The notes under the pieces were generated by a model. That model made no database searches, was not told the DNA's origin, and saw nothing but the letters and a program-made list of their open reading frames with translations. Below, piece after piece: positions 40,883-48,879 of a DNA stretch of 64,000 nucleotides. Source of the stretch: Leucobacter musarum subsp. musarum (GTDB lineage: Bacteria > Actinomycetota > Actinomycetes > Actinomycetales > Microbacteriaceae); assembly GCF_001273845.1 (NCBI RefSeq), contig NZ_JHBW01000066.1:85676-149675 (forward strand), written 5' to 3'. Numbering within the stretch: the stretch's first letter is position 1; the number at the start of each line of letters is the position of its first letter. The position numbers and the translations under genes are program-made.

Positions 40883-41888
40883 CCAGCGCGGTGCCGAGAT
40901 CTCGCTCATGGGCGTCTCGAAGCACTACCCGAAGTCCATAGCCCTCGACGACGTGTCGCTCGAGGTGCAGGCGGGCGAGTTCATGACGTTCCTCGGCCCG
41001 TCGGGGTCGGGCAAGACGACAACGCTGAACCTCATCGCGGGGTTCACCGATCTCACCAGCGGCTACGTCGAGATCGATGGCGCACGCATGGATGACGTGC
41101 CGGTGCACAAGCGCGGTCTCGGCATCGTCTTCCAGCACTACGCTCTCTTTCCGCACCTCTCGGTGCTCGACAACGTGCTGTTCCCGCTGAAGCAGCGCAA
41201 GGTGCCGAAGGCGGAGGCGGTCAAGCGGGCGCGCGAGTCGCTCGCCACGGCCGGGCTCGAAGGCTACGAGGATCGCAGCCCCAAGGAGCTCTCGGGCGGG
41301 CAGCAGCAGCGCGTCGCGCTGGCCCGCGCGCTCGTCTTTGAACCGAAGGTGCTGCTGCTCGACGAGCCGCTCGGCGCGCTCGACAAGCAGCTGCGCGAGC
41401 GGTTGCAGCTCGAGCTGCGGCGCGTGCACCGGGAGGTGGGCCGCACGTTCATCTTCGTGACGCACGATCAAGAAGAGGCGTTGACGCTGTCGGATCGCAT
41501 CGCCGTGTTCAACGAGGGCCGCATCGAGCAGGTCGGCACGTCGAAAGACCTCTACGAGCGGCCTGCATCGCTGTTCGTCGCCGGGTTCATCGGCGAGTCG
41601 ACGAAGATCACGAGCGACGACGGGCAGACGATCACGGTCGTGCGCCCCGAGCACGGCGAGCTTCACGCGTCGGCGGAGGCGATCGGTGCCGGGCGGCCCG
41701 CGGTGCGGGTGACGGTGCGGCAGGCCATCTACCTCGGGTCGGGGTGGAAGTACGAGATCGTGCTGCCCGATGAGTCGACCGGCGTGGTGCGCGGCGCGCG
41801 CGGCCTCGATTGGTTGCACGGTGAGAACGAGACGGCCTGGCTGAGCTGGGATCCCGCAGCGGCCTCGGTCTTCCCTGCCGCGCAGTAG
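40866..41888 (+). CDS. Polyamine-type ABC transporter ATP-binding protein (PotA-like)
   Basis: A 340-residue ATPase, GTG 40866, with GGAAGGAAA upstream inside the permease gene. Walker [11 protein letters not shown]-loop VFQHYALFPHLSVLDNV, signature LSGGQQQRVALARAL, Walker B VLLLDEPLGALD and H-loop FVTHDQEEALTLSDRI, then a C-terminal TOBE-like domain (ITVVRPEHGELHAS to the end). It completes a contiguous binding protein-permease-permease-ATPase importer. Confidence 0.94.
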   Translation: MAVEHNQRGAEISLMGVSKHYPKSIALDDVSLEVQAGEFMTFLGPSGSGKTTTLNLIAGFTDLTSGYVEIDGARMDDVPVHKRGLGIVFQHYALFPHLSVLDNVLFPLKQRKVPKAEAVKRARESLATAGLEGYEDRSPKELSGGQQQRVALARALVFEPKVLLLDEPLGALDKQLRERLQLELRRVHREVGRTFIFVTHDQEEALTLSDRIAVFNEGRIEQVGTSKDLYERPASLFVAGFIGESTKITSDDGQTITVVRPEHGELHASAEAIGAGRPAVRVTVRQAIYLGSGWKYEIVLPDESTGVVRGARGLDWLHGENETAWLSWDPAAASVFPAAQ

Positions 41889-41966
41889 CGCGCCCCCACT
41901 CACTCCGCGCGGTTCTCGAACGGGCCCCGCGATTTCGCAGCACTGATACAGAAGGACCGAATATCC

Positions 41967-43337
41967 ATGATCAACGGCAATGTTTCGCACTGGTGGCAGC
42001 AGATCGGTCAGCCTACGCCCCGCCCGGAGCTCCCGGGAGATCTCACTGCCGACGTCGCGATTGTCGGCGCGGGCTACACCGGACTGTGGACGGCGTACTA
42101 CTTGAAGCAGGCGCGCCCCGACCTGCGGGTCGTGGTGGTCGAGCAGCGGCACGCCGGCTACGGTGCCTCGGGGCGCAACGGGGGCTGGCTCACGAACGCG
42201 ATCACCGGCGGGCGCGGGCAGTACGAGAAATCGCACGGGCGTGACGCCGCCGAGCGCTTCCAGCGCGCCATGAACGCGACCGTCGACGAGGTGATCCGCG
42301 TGACGGAGGTGGAGGGGATTGACGCCGACATCAAGCGCGGCGGCGAGTTCAATGTGGCGTACACGCCGGCTCAGGAAGCCCGCATCCGCGCGTTCGCCGC
42401 GTCGGAGCAGTCGTGGAAGTACACCGACCTCGAACTGTTGGAGGCGACCGAGGCACGGGCGAAGATCAACGTCGCTGACACCCGCGCGGCCGTGTGGCAC
42501 CCGCACTGCGCGCGCATTCAGCCGGCGAAGCTGGCATCGGGTCTCGCCGCGGCGGCGGAGCGGGCCGGGGTCGAGATCTACGAACGCACGCGCGTCGTCG
42601 AGATCGAGCCGCACCGCCTGCGCACGACCCACGGCACGGTGTCGGCCGAGTACATCGTGCGCGCTACGGAGGGCTTTACCGCGAACCTGAAGGGCCTGCA
42701 CCGACTCTGGCTGCCGATGAACTCTTCGCTCATCGCGACCGAGCCGCTGTCTCGCGAGGTGTGGGACGAGCTGCACTGGAGCGAGGGCGAGGTGCTGGGC
42801 GATTTCGCGCACGTGTACATGTACGCGCAACGCACTGCCGACGACCGCATCGCGATCGGCGGGCGCGGGGTGCCCTACCAGTTCGGGTCGAAGACGGACA
42901 CGGACGGGCAGACGCCGGCGGTCACCGTCGAGACGCTGAGCGAGATCTTGCACCGCTTTTTCCCGGCCACTCGGGGTGCCGCGATCGATCACGTGTGGTC
43001 GGGCGTGCTCGGGGTGCCGCGCGATTGGGCGGCGACCGTCGGTCTCGACCGGGAGACCGGGATCGCGTGGGGTGGCGGCTACGTCGGCACCGGCGTCACG
43101 TCGACGAACCTTGCCGGCCGCACGATCACGGACCTCATTCTCGGCAACGACACCGAGATCGCGGGCCTGCCCTGGGTGAATCACCGCGTTCGCAAGTGGG
43201 AGCCGGAACCGCTGCGCTGGTTGGCGACGAAGGGGCTGTACGCGGCGTATGGCATGGCCGATCGTGCCGAGCTCGGGGGTCGCGAGCAGACCTCGCCCAT
43301 CGCCCATATCGCCGACGTCGTCACCGGCCGGCACTGA
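41967..43337 (+). CDS. DAO-family FAD oxidoreductase, gamma-glutamylputrescine oxidase (PuuB)-like
   Basis: A 456-residue flavoenzyme, ATG 41967 with AGAAGGAC upstream. The N-terminal VSHWWQQIGQPTPRPELPG is typical of PuuB-like proteins, then VAIVGAGYTGLWTAYYLKQARP (FAD Rossmann) and GYGASGRNGGWLTNAITGG. The C-terminus has WGGGYVGTGVTSTNLAGRTI. It likely oxidises an amine C-N bond to an aldehyde. No gamma-glutamylputrescine synthetase or hydrolase gene is in the window, so a different amine substrate is quite possible. It lies 78 bp after the importer ATPase gene. Confidence 0.85.
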   Translation: MINGNVSHWWQQIGQPTPRPELPGDLTADVAIVGAGYTGLWTAYYLKQARPDLRVVVVEQRHAGYGASGRNGGWLTNAITGGRGQYEKSHGRDAAERFQRAMNATVDEVIRVTEVEGIDADIKRGGEFNVAYTPAQEARIRAFAASEQSWKYTDLELLEATEARAKINVADTRAAVWHPHCARIQPAKLASGLAAAAERAGVEIYERTRVVEIEPHRLRTTHGTVSAEYIVRATEGFTANLKGLHRLWLPMNSSLIATEPLSREVWDELHWSEGEVLGDFAHVYMYAQRTADDRIAIGGRGVPYQFGSKTDTDGQTPAVTVETLSEILHRFFPATRGAAIDHVWSGVLGVPRDWAATVGLDRETGIAWGGGYVGTGVTSTNLAGRTITDLILGNDTEIAGLPWVNHRVRKWEPEPLRWLATKGLYAAYGMADRAELGGREQTSPIAHIADVVTGRH

Positions 43338-43374
43338 TCCCACCCCGCACTTCGAACCGCAGGAGACCCCGCAC

Positions 43375-43737
43375 ATGAGCACTGCCAGCACCGTTCGCAC
43401 TCTCGCCGCACACGACACCGGCGCCATCGCCCTCGGCGAGCACGCGCCGAAACCTACGGCGATCACCGCGGGCCAGACCGAGGCGTTTCTCGACGTCTGG
43501 ACCGAGGGACGCATCAGCACCGGGCTGTGGGAGTGCACGCCCGGTGATTTCACCGCCGAGCGTCTCGGCTACTCCGAGGTGTGCACGATCCTCTCGGGGC
43601 GCGTGACGGTCGAGGTTGCCGGCTCCGAGCCCGAGGAGTTCGGCCCCGGCGACGTCATGGTCATGCCCTCTGGTTGGGCCGGAGTGTGGCGCGTCCATGA
43701 GCCGCTGCGCAAGCACTTCACGACGATCGACGACTGA
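43375..43737 (+). CDS. Small cupin-domain protein (DUF861/EutQ-like)
   Basis: A 120-residue single cupin, ATG 43375 with AGGAGACC upstream. ISTGLWECTPGDFTAERLGYSEVCTILSGRVTVEV and FGPGDVMVMPSGWAGVWRVHEPLRKHF match the cupin_3 pattern, with Glu/Trp-rich sheets and few His ligands. Members often sit beside DAO oxidases in amine and amino-acid degradation clusters; their catalytic role is unsettled (enamine or ammonia-adduct handling has been suggested). It is four bases from the next oxidase gene. Confidence 0.85.
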   Translation: MSTASTVRTLAAHDTGAIALGEHAPKPTAITAGQTEAFLDVWTEGRISTGLWECTPGDFTAERLGYSEVCTILSGRVTVEVAGSEPEEFGPGDVMVMPSGWAGVWRVHEPLRKHFTTIDD

Positions 43738-43741
43738 CATC

Positions 43742-44965
43742 GTGACTGCGGTCGGTTCGGGATCGGCGATCGTCGTCGGCGGGGGCGCCTGGGGCCTCCC
43801 AGCCGCGCTCGGGCTGCAGGATCGCGGCTGGCGCGTCACGCTGATCGAACGCTTCGCGCCGGGCAACCCGTCGGCCTCCACCGGAGGCAGCACTCGTTTG
43901 TGGCGGCTCGCGGACACGCAACCGTGGCGCGCCCGGTCGTTGGTCGCGGCGCGCGACGCAATGGAACGGCTCGGCGATCGGCTGGGGGCACCGGTGTTTC
44001 GCCGCACCGGGGTGCTCTGGCGCGATGGGGCCTCCCTCGCCGACGTGGGGGCGTCGCTCGCCGCGATCGGGGAGCCGGTCGAGCGCATCGCGGCCGACCG
44101 GGTCGCGGAGGTGTTCCCCGGGCTGCGGCCCGACGGTCGCGACGCGCTCTGGGTCGCCGAAGCTGGGGTCGTGCACCTCGACGGGCTCCTCGCGGGCGCG
44201 CTCGACGCCTTCATCGCCGCGGGCGGCGAGTACCTGGCCCACACCCGCGTGACCGCTGTCGTGCCGGGGGAGTCGTCGGCGCGCGTGCGCTTCGCGGATG
44301 GTACCGAGCGGTCAGCCGACCAGGTGCTGCTCGCCGCGGGGCCGGGAACCGCCGAACTGCTGCCCGGGCTCGAGCTCACGCTGCCGCTCACGCCCTACAT
44401 CGAGCAGGTGGTGTACGTCGGCGATCCCGAACTCGCGACCGGCACTGCCGAGGCACCGCACCCCGCCCCAGACCTGCCGAGCCTCGTCGATTGCATGCCC
44501 GCAGCCCCCGACGCAGCGGGTGCGTATTCTGCCGGTGTCTACGCGATGCCGAACGGCGCGCGCGGCTACAAGATCGGACTCGACCGCCCGCTCCGAGCAC
44601 TGCGCGGCGGGTCGCTCGGCGACGACCTCGATCGCACCGCCGACCCTGAGCGCACGGAGGCGATCCGCGCACGGGTCGCGCGAGACCTCACTGCCATCGT
44701 GCCCCGCGTGCTCGGAACACAGGTGTGCACCTGGACCGACTCGGGCGACGGCGACTTCGTGGTCGGCCGCACGCACCCCAGCGTCGTGCTCGCCTGCGGC
44801 GATTCGGGGGAGGGCGCGAAGTACGCCGCCTTCATGGGGGAGCACCTCGCCGCGCTCGTCGCCGGAGCCGCCACCGACGCCGAGTTCGACCGGCACTGGA
44901 ATCCACGGCGCTTCGACGGGGCATCCCCAGCGCGTTCCGGATACAGTGCGATCGGACGGCACTGA
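43742..44965 (+). CDS. DAO-family FAD oxidase, sarcosine/N-methyl-amino-acid oxidase-like
   Basis: A 407-residue flavoenzyme. GTG 43742 begins four bases after the cupin stop without its own ribosome-binding site, implying coupling. AIVVGGGAWGLPAALGLQDRGW is the FAD site. SASTGGSTRLWRLADTQPW aligns with the SSHGxxRxxR region of monomeric sarcosine oxidase and N-methyltryptophan oxidase. The C-terminal HPSVVLACGDSGEGAKYAAFMGEHLA is the matching end; in that region monomeric sarcosine oxidases carry a flavin-linked Cys. It may demethylate or deaminate a secondary amine. Confidence 0.83.
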   Translation: MTAVGSGSAIVVGGGAWGLPAALGLQDRGWRVTLIERFAPGNPSASTGGSTRLWRLADTQPWRARSLVAARDAMERLGDRLGAPVFRRTGVLWRDGASLADVGASLAAIGEPVERIAADRVAEVFPGLRPDGRDALWVAEAGVVHLDGLLAGALDAFIAAGGEYLAHTRVTAVVPGESSARVRFADGTERSADQVLLAAGPGTAELLPGLELTLPLTPYIEQVVYVGDPELATGTAEAPHPAPDLPSLVDCMPAAPDAAGAYSAGVYAMPNGARGYKIGLDRPLRALRGGSLGDDLDRTADPERTEAIRARVARDLTAIVPRVLGTQVCTWTDSGDGDFVVGRTHPSVVLACGDSGEGAKYAAFMGEHLAALVAGAATDAEFDRHWNPRRFDGASPARSGYSAIGRH

Positions 44966-44992
44966 ACCACGTCCCCGCAGAAACGGAGCACC

Positions 44993-46621
44993 ATGGACCA
45001 CCACGGAGGCGACCTCGCCCTCATCGGCGCACACCTGCGCACCCAGACCGCACTCGACGGAGCCGTCGACGGCGCTGCCACCGCCCTGCTGATCCGCGCC
45101 GGCCGCATCGAAGCGCTCGGCAGTGACGCCGATATCGCCGAGATCGCCGAGTCGCTGGGCGTCGAGGTGCGCGATGTCGCCGGAGCGACCATCACCCCCG
45201 GCCTCTTCGACTCCCACACGCACCCGCACTGGGCCGCCTCGGTCACGGCCGGCATCGACCTCGGCGGGCTCGAGAACGTCGACGCGCTGCGCGATGCCAT
45301 CGCCGCCGAGCACGCGCGCCTGCCCGAGGGGGCCTGGCTGCGCGGCTGGAATCTCGAGTACGAGGCGTTCGAGCACACCGGTCTGCGCGGCGACCTCCTC
45401 GCCGACGCCGCCCCTGGCCGCCCCGTCGTGCTCATCTGCTACGACCTGCACACTGCGCTCGCGACTGCTCCCGCGCTCGCCGCGGCCGGCGTGACGGGTG
45501 CCCGTGCATTCGACGACGCGAGCGAGGTCGTGGTCGACGCCGACGGCACCCCCACCGGCGAGCTGCGCGAACCCACCGCGTACAACCTCGTGTTCGACGC
45601 CGTGCCGCAGCCCGACCACGACGACGAGCGCGACGCACTGCGCGACATGTTCCGGCGGCTCGCGGCAGTCGGGCTGACGGGCGGCGCCATCATGGACGGC
45701 AAGGATCGCACGGTCGATCTGCTCGCCGAGCTGGAAGAGCGGGGCGAGCTCGATCACCGCCTCACCGTGCACCACTGGCACGCGGTGGGCGACACCGACG
45801 CCGACGTGCAGCGCGTGATCGGGGCGAAGGATCGCGCCGGCCGCCTGTGGGCGACCGGCGCCATCAAGCTCTTCAGCGATGGCGTGATTGACACGGGCAC
45901 CGCGTGGCTGCACGCGCCCGACGCGTGCGGTGACGGGCGCGTGCCGTTCTGGCCGTCGTGGGAGCGCTACGGCGAGGTGGTGCGGGCCTACCACGATGCG
46001 GGCATGCTCATCGCGACGCACGCCGTCGGTGACTACGCGGTGAGCCGCGTGCTCGACGTCTACGCGACGCTGCCCGAGCGGCCCGGGCTGCCGTTCCACA
46101 CGATCGAGCACCTCGAGGTGCTCTCAGACGCCGACGTGGAGCAGCTGCGGGGGAGCGGCGTGACCGCCTCGATGCAGCCGCTCCACATGCAGTGGCGCGC
46201 GCCCGACAATAGCGACGGCTGGGCCACGCGTCTCGGCGCGGACCGCCACGACACCGGGTACCGCGTGCGCGACGTGCTCGACGCCGGCGTCACCCTCGCG
46301 CTCGGATCTGACTGGCCGGTGGCGCAGTACGACCCGCGACTCGGTATGGCCTGGGCGCGCGGGCGGCACACGCCGGGTGATCCGTCGGCGAACGTCTTCG
46401 AGCCGTCGCAGCGGTTGACCGGTGAGGAAGCGCTGCTCGCATACACGCTGTGGCCGGCGCGCGCTCGCGGTCACGCCGATCGCGGCACACTCGAGCCGGG
46501 CGCCGTGGGAGATCTCACGGTCTGGGCCGCCGACCCGGTCGCGGCCGATGTCGACGCGCTGCCCGAGCTGCCGATCGTGCTCACCGTCGTCGACGGTCGC
46601 GTGGTGCACGCGGCCGGCTAG
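44993..46621 (+). CDS. Amidohydrolase family 3 protein (YtcJ-like)
   Basis: A 542-residue metal-dependent hydrolase, ATG 44993 behind CGGAGCACC. The amidohydrolase metal site TPGLFDSHTHPHW is at about residue 65; VHHWHAVGD, HTIEHLEVL and LGSDWPVAQYDPRLGMAWA supply the remaining ligands. A C-terminal beta-sandwich closes the protein (GTLEPGAVGDLTVWAADP). YtcJ-like enzymes cleave amides or N-formyl groups, usually with unknown natural substrates. It is last in the importer-oxidase operon, so it may act on an N-acylated amine. Confidence 0.88.
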   Translation: MDHHGGDLALIGAHLRTQTALDGAVDGAATALLIRAGRIEALGSDADIAEIAESLGVEVRDVAGATITPGLFDSHTHPHWAASVTAGIDLGGLENVDALRDAIAAEHARLPEGAWLRGWNLEYEAFEHTGLRGDLLADAAPGRPVVLICYDLHTALATAPALAAAGVTGARAFDDASEVVVDADGTPTGELREPTAYNLVFDAVPQPDHDDERDALRDMFRRLAAVGLTGGAIMDGKDRTVDLLAELEERGELDHRLTVHHWHAVGDTDADVQRVIGAKDRAGRLWATGAIKLFSDGVIDTGTAWLHAPDACGDGRVPFWPSWERYGEVVRAYHDAGMLIATHAVGDYAVSRVLDVYATLPERPGLPFHTIEHLEVLSDADVEQLRGSGVTASMQPLHMQWRAPDNSDGWATRLGADRHDTGYRVRDVLDAGVTLALGSDWPVAQYDPRLGMAWARGRHTPGDPSANVFEPSQRLTGEEALLAYTLWPARARGHADRGTLEPGAVGDLTVWAADPVAADVDALPELPIVLTVVDGRVVHAAG

Positions 46622-46635
46622 CGCGGGAGCGGTGC

Positions 46636-46659
46636 CCGCGGGCGGGGGAGCGCCCGCGG
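46636..46659. terminator. Bidirectional hairpin between convergent genes
   Basis: CCGCGGGCG (46636-46644) and CGCCCGCGG (46651-46659) with a 6-base loop lie exactly between the convergent amidohydrolase and amine oxidase genes. Confidence 0.65.
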
Positions 46660-47967
46660 TCAGCCGCCGGCGAGCTGCCGCCGCACCCGCCGCGCCTCGC
46701 GCAGCCCGCTTTCGATTGCGCCATCGATGAACCCGCCCCAGAGGTTCGCGTTGTCGGTGGTCGCGAAGTGCAGCGCCCCCTGTGGCTCCTGCAGCTGGGG
46801 CAGGTCACGGGTGAGTTGCCCCGGGCGATGCGTCATCCAGGTGTTCTGGGAGAGCGGGTCGGTCATCCAGTCGTGGGCCGTGACGCCGGTGACGGTGATG
46901 CCGGGGCGGAAGATGTCGACCGCGGCCTGCACGGCCTCGAGATCTTCGAGGTCGATGCGCTCGTGGTCGGGGCCGAATGCGACGAGCAGCGTGAAGTCTC
47001 CGTCATCGTCGACGCCGTAATACTCGACTTTGAGCACCGAGAGCGGATCGTGCTGGCTCGCGTAGGCGAAGAAGCGCGGCAGGTGGCCCCGCGCGCGAAT
47101 CCACGCCTTCGTGCCGCGCGACGCGACGCGCTCTTCACCGAGGCGCTGCCAGACGTCAGGCAGCGGAGGCGTGAACGCGATGGTCGAGATGGCGTTCGCG
47201 GGGAGCGTGCTGATGACGCGGCGGCTCCGGATCAGCGAGCCGTCGGCGAGCTCTACCGTCGCGGCTCCGTCGGCCTGGGTCACCGAAACGACCGTTGCGT
47301 CAAGCCGGATCTCGCCGGGGACATCATGCGCGATCTCCGCGGTGAACGCGCTCATGCCGCCGACGACCCGATACGTGGCCGAGGCCTCGTGCATGAGCTG
47401 CCAGTGGCCCCCGGTCGCCGCGACCCAGCGCAGCGCGCTCGAGAGGCCGACCGTGTCGAGCGGAGCGTTGACGTGACCGACCCAGACCGACTCGTTCGCC
47501 GCCCGCGCCTCGGGGTCGAGCCCCAGTGTGTCGATGCGATCCTGCACACTCAACCCGTCGAGGTCGCCGATCGGCCCGACCGTGGGCGCGACCCCACGAG
47601 GGATCGCGTCGCGCACGTCGTCGATGATGCGCTGCTGGCCATCGTCGATGAGTGCCATGAACTCCTCGAGCGTGCCCTGGCGCGGTGTGCCATCGGCGCC
47701 CTGCCAGTAGGCTTCGTCGGCCCGCGGGCTGCGCTCGATGTCGCGCTCGTACCGCGTGAGCTCGGCCCAGGTGTGCGGCTGCACCCAGTGCACCCACGTG
47801 CCGCCGAGTTCGAGGTCGTGCCCGAAACGGTGGTCGGTCCAGGTGCGCCCGCCGACGCGATCGCGCGCTTCGAGCACGATCACCGAATGCCCGGCCCGCC
47901 CGAGCTCGCGCGCGGCCACGAGACCGGCAAAGCCCGCTCCGATGATGACGACGTCGACCGATTCCAT
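46660..47967 (-). CDS. Flavin-containing amine oxidase (second copy, putrescine oxidase-like)
   Basis: A 435-residue FAD oxidase; ATG 47965-47967 after AAGGAGGAG. VDVVIIGAGFAGLVAARELGRAGH, then LEARDRVGGRTWTDHRFGHDLELGGTWVHWVQPH (substrate entrance), and near the C-terminus GALHFATTDNANLWGGFIDGAIESGLREA (FAD closing loop). It is similar in length and motifs to bacterial putrescine/monoamine oxidases, but clearly different from the copy at 34369. It converges on the DAO operon and lies upstream of no other gene on its strand except across a 40-bp gap. Confidence 0.88.
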   Translation of the reverse strand: MESVDVVIIGAGFAGLVAARELGRAGHSVIVLEARDRVGGRTWTDHRFGHDLELGGTWVHWVQPHTWAELTRYERDIERSPRADEAYWQGADGTPRQGTLEEFMALIDDGQQRIIDDVRDAIPRGVAPTVGPIGDLDGLSVQDRIDTLGLDPEARAANESVWVGHVNAPLDTVGLSSALRWVAATGGHWQLMHEASATYRVVGGMSAFTAEIAHDVPGEIRLDATVVSVTQADGAATVELADGSLIRSRRVISTLPANAISTIAFTPPLPDVWQRLGEERVASRGTKAWIRARGHLPRFFAYASQHDPLSVLKVEYYGVDDDGDFTLLVAFGPDHERIDLEDLEAVQAAVDIFRPGITVTGVTAHDWMTDPLSQNTWMTHRPGQLTRDLPQLQEPQGALHFATTDNANLWGGFIDGAIESGLREARRVRRQLAGG

Positions 47968-48023
47968 GCGCTCCTCCTTGAGTGACCGCGCGAGACGCGC
48001 TGCACCGAGCCTAGCCGGGCGGC

Positions 48024-48848
48024 CTACAGCTGCGCGACGACGCGCGAGAGTAGATCGGCGAGGCGCGGCTCGGCCGCCTTGCCCTCGGCGAGCACCTCTG
48101 CGTGGCTCAGGGGATCCCCCATGCCCGCGGCCGGGTTCGTGATGAGCGACAGGCCCAGCACCTCCATGCCCGCCTCGCGTGCGGCGATCGCCTCGAGCGC
48201 GGTCGACATGCCCACGATCTGGCCGCCGATGGTGCGCAGGTAGTGAATCTCGGCGGGGGTCTCGTAGTGCGGCCCGGGCAGCTGCACGTAGACGCCCTGT
48301 TGCAGCGACGGCTCGACCGAGCGAGCGATGTCGCGCAGCCGCGAGGCATACAGGTCGGTGAGGTCGATGAAGTTGGCGCCCTCGATGGGTGACACGGCGG
48401 TGAGATTCAGGTGGTCGCTGATGAGCACGGGCTCACCGGCCTTGAACGCCGGGTCGACGCCGCCAGCACCGTTCGTGAGGATCATGATCTGCGCTCCGGC
48501 AGCCGCCGCTGTGCGCACGCCGTGCACGACCGACCGCACACCGCGACCCTCGTAGTAGTGGGTGCGCGCCCCGATGACGAGGGCGTGCTTGCCGCTGGCA
48601 AGGCGAATGGAGCGCAGCGTGCCCGAGTGGCCGGGCACGCCCGAGACATGGAACCCGGGCACCTCGGCCGCGGGCACCACCGCGACCGTCTCACCGATCA
48701 CGTCGGCGGCTTTGCCCCAGCCGCTGCCGAGCGTCAGCGCGATGTCGTGGCGCTCGACGCCGGTGAGGCGAGCGATGGCGGCGGCCGCCTCGGTGGTGAG
48801 GGCGACGGGTTCGGAGGCTGCGGCGGTCTCAGCTGGTGCGGTGCTCAT
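48024..48848 (-). CDS. Purine nucleoside phosphorylase
   Basis: This enzyme phosphorolyses purine (deoxy)ribonucleosides to base and ribose-1-phosphate. It has 274 residues. ATG 48846-48848 is preferred because TAAGCT ends seven bases before it with no Shine-Dalgarno site (leaderless); a GTG two codons earlier is the alternative. Trimeric PNP marks: IALTLGSGWGKAADVI, VPGHSGTLRSI (phosphate), GARTHYYEGRG, MILTNGAGGV, SDHLNLTAVSPI, GVYVQLPGPHYETPAEI and GMSTALEAIAAREAGMEVLGLSLITNPAAG. It is complete and of usual length. Confidence 0.95.
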   Translation of the reverse strand: MSTAPAETAAASEPVALTTEAAAAIARLTGVERHDIALTLGSGWGKAADVIGETVAVVPAAEVPGFHVSGVPGHSGTLRSIRLASGKHALVIGARTHYYEGRGVRSVVHGVRTAAAAGAQIMILTNGAGGVDPAFKAGEPVLISDHLNLTAVSPIEGANFIDLTDLYASRLRDIARSVEPSLQQGVYVQLPGPHYETPAEIHYLRTIGGQIVGMSTALEAIAAREAGMEVLGLSLITNPAAGMGDPLSHAEVLAEGKAAEPRLADLLSRVVAQL

Positions 48849-48855
48849 GCGCACC

Positions 48856-48861
48856 AGCTTA
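48856..48861 (-). promoter_or_regulatory. -10-like hexamer of a leaderless PNP transcript
   Basis: TAAGCT on the minus strand ends seven bases before the ATG at 48848. Confidence 0.4.
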
Positions 48862-48879
48862 GGCGGCGCGGGGCGCTGG

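Noticed and set aside
40830..43553. 907-codon minus-strand open frame
   Set aside because: Antisense to the ABC ATPase and DAO oxidase genes. The composition is His/Arg/Val-rich, as expected for a shadow frame.
44312..46111. 599-codon minus-strand open frame
   Set aside because: It covers the DAO oxidase and amidohydrolase genes in antisense and has no recognisable motif or start signal.
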